IMG/VR virus record: IMGVR_UViG_3300037339_000488
Coordinates: 1 to 33,059 of that record
Reading direction: 5' to 3' (one strand)
DNA length: 33,059 nucleotides
From: a virus
Position 1 is the first letter of the stretch. Each line of letters opens with the position of its first letter. The position numbers and the translations under genes were made by a program. Shown here piece by piece: positions 17,447 to 22,802 of the stretch. The notes beneath the pieces were generated by a model, which saw only the letters and a program-made list of their open reading frames with translations, was not told the origin of the DNA and searched no databases.

Positions 17447-17485
17447 ACGCAAGCGCCCCAGTCATATCGACTGGGGCGCTTGCGT
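17447..17485. terminator. 17-bp perfect hairpin between convergent operons
   Basis: The left arm 17447-17463 pairs perfectly with the right arm 17469-17485 around a 5-base loop. The arms include AAGCGCCCCAGTC and GACTGGGGCGCTT. It lies between the last plus-strand tail gene and the stop of the minus-strand gene ending at 17511. No clear T-run follows on either side, so its termination strength is uncertain. Its position suits a bidirectional terminator or RNA 3'-end protector. No gene is seen in 17353-17510. Confidence 0.6.
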
Positions 17486-17510
17486 TGCCACTCTTCAGGC
17501 ACGCGGTGCG

Positions 17511-18131
17511 TCATGTGTACTCTCTGAGTAGGAATTCTTCCCAGGTGAGTGCGGCGCGCTGGCGGGCTGAATTGAGGCGATTCCAGGCCATAGGGGAAAG
17601 ATGTACGCTCTTGCGCGGTGCGCGCCACCTAGGCCCTGTTACGCCCGTTACATGAGGGGTGTAGGGCAGGGCGGCAAGGGGCTGCTGATCAATGACGGTG
17701 CAGTTGCCGTTGATGCGGAGGTTGACGGCGGGCACGTCGGCGCCGATGAGGACGACCCGGCTGGCGATGTCCGAGCCGACCTGGTAGACGGCAGCGTCGG
17801 GATGGGCGGCGGCCGCCACGGTTTCGGCAGGCGTGGGCGGGAGAAGCGGGAGGCCGTCCCACACTCGCAGCTCGTTTTTGCGGTCCCGGTTGAGGGTCTT
17901 GGCGCCGCTGGCGTATTGGCCCCACCAGGCGTGGCAGACCTTCGAGTGTAGCGCCAGCTCGATGTTGCGGAGGGAACGGCCGGTCGCTACGCGTTCGTAG
18001 ATCTGGCGGTATTCGGCGTCGGAGAGGTCGGCCGCCTGGGCGAGGGCTGTAACAAGCGTTATAGCGGGTTGGGTCGGATCGTGCGATGGGATGATGGCGG
18101 TGGTGGTGGTCATGGTCTCACTCTTATTCAT
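17511..18131 (-). CDS. Unknown phage protein with helix-turn-helix-like N-terminal half
   Basis: An earlier in-frame start would overlap two genes. The ATG at 18131 has GGAGAA seven bases upstream and overlaps the previous stop (ATGA). It gives 206 residues. The N-terminal half is helical (DLSDAEYRQIYERVATGRSLRNIELALHS) and then has WWGQYASGAKTLNRDRKNELR, resembling a DNA-binding helix-turn-helix. The C-terminus (HLSPMAWNRLNSARQRAALTWEEFLL) is another helix. It is the last gene of the minus-strand replication operon, so a role in DNA metabolism or regulation is likely but unproven. Confidence 0.65.
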   Translation of the reverse strand: MNKSETMTTTTAIIPSHDPTQPAITLVTALAQAADLSDAEYRQIYERVATGRSLRNIELALHSKVCHAWWGQYASGAKTLNRDRKNELRVWDGLPLLPPTPAETVAAAAHPDAAVYQVGSDIASRVVLIGADVPAVNLRINGNCTVIDQQPLAALPYTPHVTGVTGPRWRAPRKSVHLSPMAWNRLNSARQRAALTWEEFLLREYT

Positions 18132-18325
18132 GGTTGTTCTCCATTGCGAACAGACACCGGAACCCACACGACATCCGCATCCGCCTCGGCGATGCTCAGG
18201 CGGGGCAACGTCTCCAGGCCGCATTCGCAGCACACAAAATAGCAGCCCCGGGGATCTACCCGCATTGCCATCAGGCCGGAGCAGGCGCCGCAATGCGCTC
18301 GATGCGTCTGGAGCGGCGCCATCAT
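18128..18325 (-). CDS. Small zinc-ribbon protein
   Basis: This 65-residue protein starts at ATGATG overlapping the previous stop and ends in an ATGA overlap with the next gene. The cysteine pattern is HCGAC, then CYFVCCECG: two Cys pairs about 17 residues apart, as in zinc ribbons. The acidic C-terminal half has no known motif. It probably binds zinc and perhaps DNA or another replication protein. Confidence 0.65.
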   Translation of the reverse strand: MMAPLQTHRAHCGACSGLMAMRVDPRGCYFVCCECGLETLPRLSIAEADADVVWVPVSVRNGEQP

Positions 18326-18483
18326 TCCACATCCTGGGTATACTCGACCATGATTGCTTCGCTCATCAGATATTCCAACTGTTCAACCCGGGCCAGGAGT
18401 TCGACCACCAGGTCCACCAGTTCGCAGTGATCGGCTAGTAGAGCCTTGTACCCATTGAGTTTGATTTGTGCCGCTGTCAGCAT
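18322..18483 (-). CDS. Small helical protein overlapping the initiator gene end
   Basis: The ATG at 18483 has AGGA close upstream and gives 53 residues. The protein is one long helix, with LVDLVVELLARVEQLEYLMSEAIM showing a leucine heptad. It overlaps the last 101 bases of the initiator gene in another frame and ends in an ATGA overlap. It may be a small coiled-coil partner. No family is recognised. Confidence 0.55.
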   Translation of the reverse strand: MLTAAQIKLNGYKALLADHCELVDLVVELLARVEQLEYLMSEAIMVEYTQDVE

Positions 18484-19252
18484 AGGATTCCTCCGGTGAT
18501 GATCCCCAGGCCGGGATAATCTCCAAGGCCACGCGTCGCCCCAGATATTTCTTGGCGGTTTGGCCAAGGGCCGAAACTTTCAACTGGTCGCGTTGGGCGG
18601 CCTGGTAGATTTCAGGCTCCCAAATTCCACACTTCAGCAACCCGCCGCTGAGTTGCCAGTGGGGTGGTCTCATGTTCGGACGGTTCATAATCCGGGCTAG
18701 TGCGTGATGACCCTCCTGGCAAAAAATCGACCATTTTTCCGGATCGCACGCGCGCGCGGTTCCTGACGGTTCTAGTGACGGTTCTATGACGGTTAATGAC
18801 GGTTGGGGTGCCATAGCTGTGTCACCCTTTTCCGTCCCAGATGTCACCCTTTCCGTCGCAGATGTCACCCTTTCTGTCGCCGATGTCACCCTTTCCGGTT
18901 CTTCGGTCTCAGTTTTAGAATAGGGTGCCAAAATGTCACCCTTTCCGATTTCGGCATCTGGAATAGCCACTGCTGGCGTTTTCAGGGGAGCGCAGGCAAG
19001 GTGGATCCGGTAGACCGTCGTGTGGCCACGTCCGCCGGCGCGTTCAACTGTCAGGATGCCGCGCAGCACGAGCGCGGCCGTACAGCGCTGGACCGTGCGC
19101 TCGGAGTAGCCGGTTTTGTAGGCGATCAATTTGTTGCCCGGGTAACAGTTGCGACCGTCGTGGTCGGCATGGTCGGCATAGGCCATCAGAGTCCAGGCCA
19201 GTTCGTGCGGGAGATCCAGATCCCAGATGGCGCCCATGATTTTGACTGACAT
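18383..19252 (-). CDS. Replication initiator, helix-turn-helix (lambda O-like organisation)
   Basis: The ATG at 19252 with AAGGTG upstream is chosen over starts further out. It gives 289 residues. Residues 1-100 (IWDLDLPHELAWTLMAYADHAD, CYPGNKLIAYKTGYSERTVQRC, RGILTVERAGGRGHTTVYRI) are a winged helix-turn-helix of the kind at the N-terminus of phage replication initiators. Residues about 130-180 are a low-complexity linker (ERVTSAT repeats, PSLTVIEPSLEPSG) encoded by direct DNA repeats. The C-terminal domain (EKWSIFCQEGHHALARIMNRP onward) ends in a Gly/Pro-rich tail. As with lambda O, the repeats inside the gene may be the origin to which this protein binds. Confidence 0.75.
   Translation of the reverse strand: MSVKIMGAIWDLDLPHELAWTLMAYADHADHDGRNCYPGNKLIAYKTGYSERTVQRCTAALVLRGILTVERAGGRGHTTVYRIHLACAPLKTPAVAIPDAEIGKGDILAPYSKTETEEPERVTSATERVTSATERVTSGTEKGDTAMAPQPSLTVIEPSLEPSGTARACDPEKWSIFCQEGHHALARIMNRPNMRPPHWQLSGGLLKCGIWEPEIYQAAQRDQLKVSALGQTAKKYLGRRVALEIIPAWGSSPEESYADSGTNQTQWVQGSTSRSLRTGGPGGRTPGPG
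18764..18804. repeat. Four TGACGGTT direct repeats, helically phased
   Basis: TGACGGTT occurs at 18764, 18776, 18787 and 18797, spaced 12, 11 and 10 bases, about one helical turn. On the coding strand these are AACCGTCA. Three copies are read as Pro-Ser and one in another frame as Thr-Val, so the DNA rather than the protein appears to be kept. This is probably part of a replication origin. A T/A-rich stretch at 18719-18740 lies next to it. Confidence 0.65.
18820..18946. repeat. Five iteron-like repeats in the initiator gene (candidate origin)
   Basis: TGTCACCC followed by a CTTTCCG-like end occurs at 18820, 18842, 18863, 18884 and 18934. The first four are spaced 22, 21 and 21 bases. On the coding strand the core is GGAAAGGGTGACA. 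The three middle copies are read as ERVTS. The first (with one extra A) and the fifth are read in a different frame as (E/G)KGD. Conservation across frames argues for selection on the DNA. Lambda O carries iterons in the same place, between the DNA-binding and partner-binding domains. Confidence 0.7.
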
Positions 19253-19296
19253 AGTTGCACCTTGTTCATCGTTCGCGTGATGTTGAGCGCACCCTG

Positions 19297-19331
19297 CATA
19301 GTTATGTCGAAAACATAACGACATAACTATG
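19297..19331. promoter_or_regulatory. 13-bp inverted repeat before the initiator gene
   Basis: CATAGTTATGTCG (19297-19309) and CGACATAACTATG (19319-19331) are perfect inverted copies around nine bases. An inner half site ACATAAC (19312-19318) repeats the motif, giving three half sites. The element is A/T-rich against a GC-rich background and lies 45-79 bases upstream of the initiator start on the minus strand. It is probably an operator for initiator expression, or an additional origin element. Confidence 0.6.
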
Positions 19332-19347
19332 GGATACGGGATCGGGA

Positions 19348-19683
19348 TCATCCCAGAACGGCAAAACGACCCCCTTCCCGCAGCAGCGGGGGAGGGGAGT
19401 GAGATAAGCTGCCCGTGTCAGCCCCATTTGTGATGACACGTTCGTTGGATAGCAAACCCTGCAAACGCTCGACCTCCGTCAGCAGGCCGGCATCCGGGGA
19501 GTCATCCTCAAAACGGAATGCCTCCGTTTTAGTCAGCTTGATCGATTTGTTATCCGGCACAACAGACCATGCGCCTTGACAACTTTTGCCATGCCCGTTG
19601 CGATGATGGCGAAATCGCGTTTCGTTCGTCGCTGTCACCACTGTTGGTGCAAGCCTGTTGCATACCTGGCATCTGTGCTTCAT
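19348..19683 (-). CDS. Cassette gene: small zinc-binding protein
   Basis: The frame opens at 19689, but GGAGG sits correctly only for the ATG at 19683, giving 111 residues. The N-terminus CQVCNRL, then RHHRNGHGKSCQG, has Cys/His spacing of a treble-clef or zinc ribbon. The C-terminal 60 residues are low complexity and run over sequence resembling an attC arm (GATAAGCTGCCCGTG at 19402-19416). The start lies 13 bases after a GTTAGAC core site read on the minus strand, the usual layout of an integron cassette gene. Confidence 0.6.
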   Translation of the reverse strand: MKHRCQVCNRLAPTVVTATNETRFRHHRNGHGKSCQGAWSVVPDNKSIKLTKTEAFRFEDDSPDAGLLTEVERLQGLLSNERVITNGADTGSLSHSPPPLLREGGRFAVLG

Positions 19684-19695
19684 GGTCATCCTCCC

Positions 19696-19750
19696 GTCTA
19701 ACGGATTGCTTCACCTGCGGCCCTCGCAACTCCCGTTGCGATGTTGCGAG
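19696..19750 (-). other. Truncated integron attC site (site A)
   Basis: GTCTAAC (19696-19702; GTTAGAC on the gene strand) is followed by TTCACCTGCGGCCC, the same inner arm as in the full attC at 24052-24145. Similarity stops after the central hairpin (CGCAAC tccc GTTGCG), and the second core site is missing. It marks the edge of the first cassette run. Confidence 0.6.
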
Positions 19751-19799
19751 ATTCCTGCATTCTCGCAAAAACAAAACACAACCAGTTTTCGGAAACCTA

Positions 19800-19828
19800 T
19801 TGACATCTGTATAGTAATCTGCTATACT
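19800..19828 (+). promoter_or_regulatory. Sigma70-like promoter with overlapping operator
   Basis: TTGACA (19800-19805), a 17-base spacer and TATACT (19823-19828) form a near-consensus promoter. GTATAG (19809-19814) and CTATAC (19822-19827) are inverted repeats inside it, likely an operator that overlaps the -10. It drives the two plus-strand genes that follow, which sit backwards in the minus-strand cassette run. The rest of 19703-19878 shows no gene. Confidence 0.8.
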
Positions 19829-19878
19829 TTTGTCAGGATCAGGAAAACAAAACGGCCACCCAACAAGGAGATAAAACC

Positions 19879-20100
19879 ATGAAAGCCACCATCAACGGAA
19901 CGCAGATCAAGGGGTTTTTCGGGCAGCATCTGGACAACGGCAGCAAATGGTTGTTTGTGAATGGCACGAGCAGCAAAACCATCCGCAACAGCTATGCCAT
20001 TGCCAAAGTCCTCGACAACGGCGATGTGATTGTCGAACCCCGGCAGCAGTTGAGCGATTTCACGAACGAGCAGATTGTCGCCGCCCTGCTGAACGCATAA
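19879..20100 (+). CDS. Small unknown protein, first gene of self-promoted insert
   Basis: This 73-residue protein has AAGGAG seven bases before ATG. It opens with beta strands (MKATINGTQIKGFFGQHLDNG) and ends with a helix (LSDFTNEQIVAALLNA). No catalytic motif is visible. It lies immediately downstream of the promoter at 19800 and 35 bases before a ribbon-helix-helix-type gene with which it shares promoter and terminator. A toxin-antitoxin-like or regulator pair is one possibility, but the sequence alone does not show it. Confidence 0.65.
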   Translation: MKATINGTQIKGFFGQHLDNGSKWLFVNGTSSKTIRNSYAIAKVLDNGDVIVEPRQQLSDFTNEQIVAALLNA

Positions 20101-20135
20101 TGATGGTCTGGCCATAGGCCAGCACCGAGGGTATC

Positions 20136-20516
20136 ATGGCCCAGTTCAACATCCGAGACCTGCCCGATGGCACAGCATGGCAAATTGATCAACTCACTGC
20201 TCGGCTCGGCTACACCAAAACGCAACTGGTCATCATCGCCATTGATCGCATGTTCCAACAGGAGGCTCCCATGTCTGAAGAATTTCTCAGCGTCGTTGAG
20301 TCGTTCAACAACAACCCATCCGGCACGGTTGACACCCGGCTGGCGCATATCGGAAACGACTGGTTCGTCTACACGTTCAACCTGAACACCGCACAGGTCC
20401 GCAACGACAACGAGTTCGCCAAACACAACGCGGCGGGCATCCGTTACCTGTTCGCCCCCATGACAGAGGACGAGGCCCGGCAGGAGTTCGCTCGCCGGAA
20501 AAACGCTACTCAGTAG
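20136..20516 (+). CDS. Ribbon-helix-helix-type regulator with extra C-terminal domain and internal start
   Basis: This 126-residue protein has GAGG upstream. Residues 1-43 (QFNIRDLPDGTAWQIDQLTARLGYTKTQLVIIAIDRMFQQ) follow the pattern of an Arc/CopG-type DNA-binding domain: a strand and two helices. An in-frame ATG at 20271 is preceded by AGGAGG with ideal spacing and would produce the C-terminal 81 residues alone (MSEEFLSVVESFNNNPSG onward). The upstream operator in the promoter at 19800 suggests self-regulation. What the C-terminal domain does is unknown. Confidence 0.65.
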   Translation: MAQFNIRDLPDGTAWQIDQLTARLGYTKTQLVIIAIDRMFQQEAPMSEEFLSVVESFNNNPSGTVDTRLAHIGNDWFVYTFNLNTAQVRNDNEFAKHNAAGIRYLFAPMTEDEARQEFARRKNATQ

Positions 20517-20539
20517 CACGATCAGCTCTCCCATCTCAA

Positions 20540-20566
20540 CCCCTCCCCACGGAGGGGCTTTGTTTT
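20540..20566 (+). terminator. Rho-independent terminator
   Basis: CCCCTCC (20540-20546) pairs with GGAGGGG (20551-20557) around a four-base loop and is followed by CTTTGTTTT. It closes the two-gene plus-strand unit at 19879-20516. Confidence 0.75.
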
Positions 20567-20571
20567 GGCCC

Positions 20572-20673
20572 GTCTAACGGTTGGGATAAGCTGCCCGTGA
20601 GTCATCCTCCGGTGCAGCTCGCCCCCTGGTCAATCCCGTGACGTTCCACGGGCAGCTTATCCCATTGTTAGAC
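20572..20673 (-). other. Integron-type attC site (site B), full, 102 bp
   Basis: Core sites GTCTAAC (20572-20578) and GTTAGAC (20667-20673) bound two long complementary arms (GGGATAAGCTGCCCGTG and its complement). The loop contains GAACGTCACGGGAT on the minus strand, also present in the attC at 24394-24496. Unlike its relatives, the inner arms pair without extrahelical bases. The minus-strand gene at 20680-20889 ends seven bases from its core site, as cassette genes do. Confidence 0.8.
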
Positions 20674-20679
20674 GGGGGC

Positions 20680-20889
20680 TTACGGAACTTTCGCGTTCTG
20701 AATCCCCGTCATTATGCCCGGAACAAAGATGATTGACAGTAGCGCTGCAACAAACAAGACGAAAAGCGCCCGCGCCCATTCCGGCGCCGGCGGCTTCGTG
20801 TGCGTTCGGCGCTTCCACTGACGATCTCCCCTAAGGGTGCAAATCCAAACAAACAGTACCAACACCCCCACGATTATGATGATTTCCAT
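20680..20889 (-). CDS. Cassette gene: small two-helix membrane protein
   Basis: This 69-residue protein has GGAGGGAGGG upstream. Hydrophobic segments lie at residues 2-17 (EIIIIVGVLVLFVWIC) and 41-60 (ALFVLFVAALLSIIFVPGIM), separated by a basic loop (RGDRQWKRRTHTKPP). It lies between two GTTAGAC-type core sites on the minus strand: one 14 bases before its start, the other just after its stop. It has no promoter of its own, as expected of a gene cassette. No family is recognised. Confidence 0.7.
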   Translation of the reverse strand: MEIIIIVGVLVLFVWICTLRGDRQWKRRTHTKPPAPEWARALFVLFVAALLSIIFVPGIMTGIQNAKVP

Positions 20890-20903
20890 GTATCCCTCCC
20901 TCC

Positions 20904-20964
20904 GTCTAACAACATATATGCGGAAACTTTCCGCTTATCTGCGCATCAGGGCGCTAATTGACGA
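20904..20964 (-). other. attI-like or truncated attC element (site D)
   Basis: A single core site (GTCTAAC at 20904-20910) is followed by a hairpin (GCGGAAA c TTTCCGC) and TATCTGCGCATCAGGGCG, and then the stop (TTA) of a phage gene. The same element occurs at 24712-24765 after another phage gene. No inverted second core site is seen. Both copies stand at the start of a cassette run, which is where attI would be. Confidence 0.5.
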
Positions 20965-21663
20965 TTACAAACTTGCCATGTCGCCATTGGCGGCTCGGAT
21001 GCGCACACGAGAGACCGCCGCGTGGCGGGCCAGGGCCGCCAGGGCCGCCTCCTCGCTACCGGAGGTCCAGATCCCGCCCCTTGCGCCGCGCTCCAGGATG
21101 CCGGCGTTTTGGAGCGTCTTGACGCCGGCCTCCCATTCGGCCCGCGTCATACCCCGCTCCATCGCAGACGCCCGGGCCAGTACATTCTCCATGTCGCGCA
21201 CGTTGGCGGCGACGGCGACGTAATAGTCGCGTACCATGCGCTCCGCCGCCTCGCGTGCGCCCCAACTGTGCGCGACCATGCCCTCGGATTTCAGGCGGTC
21301 TACCTCAGCCAGTAGGCGCACGTTCTCGGCGCGCAGGGCCTCGGTGGTGGCGTCCAGGCTGCCGGCCGCGTAGGCGGAGACGAGGATCGAGATTTCGTCC
21401 CGAAACGCCCTGATCATGCAAGACAAGCCGAACACCGTGGCGCCGGCAATGACAGAAACCTTGAAGATCATCTCGGCCTCGCCCGGCCACAGCGCCTGGC
21501 CGATCAGGGCCCCGAGCACCGCCGTGCCGATGCCGCCAATCGCGTTTTGGGCCAGCGGCGCGATGACACCCGCCATCCAGATCGAGGCGGCCTCGCGCGG
21601 CTGATTCTCGGTGGGCGACGGTGCTGGCGGTGCGGCCGGCTGGAGTGTCGGGGCGAATTTCAC
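20965..21663 (-). CDS. Membrane protein with coiled coil, unknown role
   Basis: Longer in-frame starts exist (to 21723). A GTG at 21663 overlaps the upstream stop (GTGA) and has GGAG six bases before it, giving 232 residues. Residues about 30-60 and 68-88 are hydrophobic (APLAQNAIGGIGTAVLGALIG; IFKVSVIAGATVFGLSCMI). A helix/coiled coil follows (DATTEALRAENVRLLAEVDRLKSEG). The C-terminal 90 residues (MTRAEWEAGVKTLQNAGILERG) resemble a winged helix. It may link the membrane to DNA or to a partner protein. It is the last of four coupled membrane-related genes. Confidence 0.65.
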   Translation of the reverse strand: MKFAPTLQPAAPPAPSPTENQPREAASIWMAGVIAPLAQNAIGGIGTAVLGALIGQALWPGEAEMIFKVSVIAGATVFGLSCMIRAFRDEISILVSAYAAGSLDATTEALRAENVRLLAEVDRLKSEGMVAHSWGAREAAERMVRDYYVAVAANVRDMENVLARASAMERGMTRAEWEAGVKTLQNAGILERGARGGIWTSGSEEAALAALARHAAVSRVRIRAANGDMASL

Positions 21664-21887
21664 GACGGACTCCACGTGCGCCAGGCCCATTGTCCGGACC
21701 GAATCAGAAACGCCAATCCCCACAGCGGCCAGGCGATGCGTTTCAGCAGAATTTCAGCCGTGGCCGCATCAGGCGCCAGGAACTTGATGATCAGCGAGCC
21801 GGCGGCCACGACGAGGATGCACAGCAGGGCGATACTCGTCGTGTTTGTCAGCGTGTAGATGTAATGGGCGTAACGATGGGTTGTCAT
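21660..21887 (-). CDS. Small two-helix membrane protein
   Basis: This 75-residue protein starts at an ATG preceded by AGGTGATGAG. Two hydrophobic stretches occur: TSIALLCILVVAAGSLIIKFL (about 17-37) and LLKRIAWPLWGLAFLI (about 47-62). It is followed by a GTGA-coupled gene. It belongs to the phage membrane-protein cluster 20965-22477. No function is recognised. Confidence 0.6.
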   Translation of the reverse strand: MTTHRYAHYIYTLTNTTSIALLCILVVAAGSLIIKFLAPDAATAEILLKRIAWPLWGLAFLIRSGQWAWRTWSPS

Positions 21888-21944
21888 CTCATCACCTGCG
21901 ATTCCCGATTGCGAATCCGATCACGATCACGACCACACAGATAA

Positions 21945-22301
21945 TCAGCGCGGGCGTGTCAGCGCCTGCACGAGTTGCAGGATGCCCAGGAGCAACACGC
22001 CGACTGACAGCAGAGTGATCGTCCCCTGATTCTCCGCCGTCAGCGATTTGAGGGTCAGGGCGAATACCTGCATCCTCTCGGTGCTGCCGGACTCGTGGGC
22101 GCGGGCCAGCTCGACCTGCGCATAGGCCCGCGCCGATTCGACCTGCGCCCTGGCGTTCCACTGTTCGGCCACGGCCCGCTCGCGCTGGACGCTGAGGTCG
22201 CTGATTAGATAGATCGAGCCGCCGATCAGGGCGATGATCAGCACGATGCCAGCCAGGATGCCGAAGACGGGATTGGGGCCGCTGGTGGGTAGATCGTTCA
22301 T
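21945..22301 (-). CDS. Membrane protein with periplasmic/cytoplasmic helical domain
   Basis: This 118-residue protein starts in an ATGA overlap. A helix at 10-34 (VFGILAGIVLIIALIGGSIYLI) and another at 95-113 (TLLSVGVLLLGILQLVQAL) flank a helical, Ala/Glu/Arg-rich segment (RERAVAEQWNARAQVESARAYAQVELARAHE). The two-transmembrane topology with a coiled middle recalls holin or superinfection-exclusion proteins, but no signature proves this. It is coupled to the gene upstream. Confidence 0.65.
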   Translation of the reverse strand: MNDLPTSGPNPVFGILAGIVLIIALIGGSIYLISDLSVQRERAVAEQWNARAQVESARAYAQVELARAHESGSTERMQVFALTLKSLTAENQGTITLLSVGVLLLGILQLVQALTRPR

Positions 22302-22477
22302 CGCTCGACCCCCGCCGGCACGGGGCCGGCCAGCACGTTGCCGAGCGAGCGGCCGACGATAGACGGCTCGTGTCCGTAGCGTGCCAGGAAGGCCGCCCGG
22401 GCTTCGGCCTCGGTGGTGGTCTTGGTGAAGGCCAGCCAGTAGTCCCGGCTGGTTTGTTGGGGGGATAGTTCGGCCAT
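22298..22477 (-). CDS. Small soluble protein, unknown
   Basis: The ATG at 22477 has AGGAG upstream. The 59-residue product begins MAELSPQQTSRDYWLAF and continues with a helix TTEAEARAAFLARYGHEPSIV. It has the look of a small helical adaptor. It is the first gene of the four-gene coupled unit ending at 20965. No obvious promoter is seen, so it is probably read from further upstream. Confidence 0.6.
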   Translation of the reverse strand: MAELSPQQTSRDYWLAFTKTTTEAEARAAFLARYGHEPSIVGRSLGNVLAGPVPAGVER

Positions 22478-22528
22478 GTGTCTCTCCTGTGGTATCATGG
22501 ATTCACCCGGTCGGTCTCTCCGCCGGGG

Positions 22529-22552
22529 GCCGGGGCTGACACCCCGGCTTTT
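22529..22552 (+). terminator. Plus-strand terminator-like hairpin with no matching gene
   Basis: GCCGGGG (22529-22535) pairs with CCCCGGC (22542-22548), followed by TTTT. No convincing plus-strand gene lies upstream. It may stop antisense transcription, or its minus-strand form may shape the leader of the gene starting at 22477. Confidence 0.5.
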
Positions 22553-22795
22553 CTATTCCAGAGACGGATCGGGGAGAGGAAGGCGAGCAGACTCATAACG
22601 CCTATCTCCCCTGGGCTTTCGACTATCGGCCACAGCCAGAATTCGCCAGACCAATCGCCGGGAGTGATCGTGACCGACCTTCAACGGTTCTGCTGCCGCT
22701 CCCATGCTGGACTGCCAGACACGGGCACGCCTAGGGCGTTTTCTAGCCTGTCGCTCACGTTTCCCGGGATTGTTTGCTCGTCGCATCGCGCTCAT
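22553..22795 (-). CDS. Doubtful small basic protein
   Basis: This 80-residue frame starts at an ATG nine bases after GAGGT, which overlaps the methyltransferase stop. The N-terminal third is very basic (RERQARKRPRRARVW). The rest has no recognisable motif. Coding is uncertain. If it is not real, 22478-22802 holds only the terminator-like hairpin. Confidence 0.3.
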   Translation of the reverse strand: MSAMRRANNPGKRERQARKRPRRARVWQSSMGAAAEPLKVGHDHSRRLVWRILAVADSRKPRGDRRYESARLPLPDPSLE

Positions 22796-22802
22796 TGGGC
22801 TG

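Noticed and set aside
18820-18946. CRISPR array
   Set aside because: The repeats are short (about 13-21 bases), tightly spaced and lie in a gene; there are no unique spacers of regular length and no cas genes.
21892-22161. Minus-strand frame ending in a hydrophobic stretch (IICVVVIVIGFAIGNRR)
   Set aside because: Most of it overlaps a well supported membrane gene in another frame; the hydrophobic tail has no ribosome site or suitable start.
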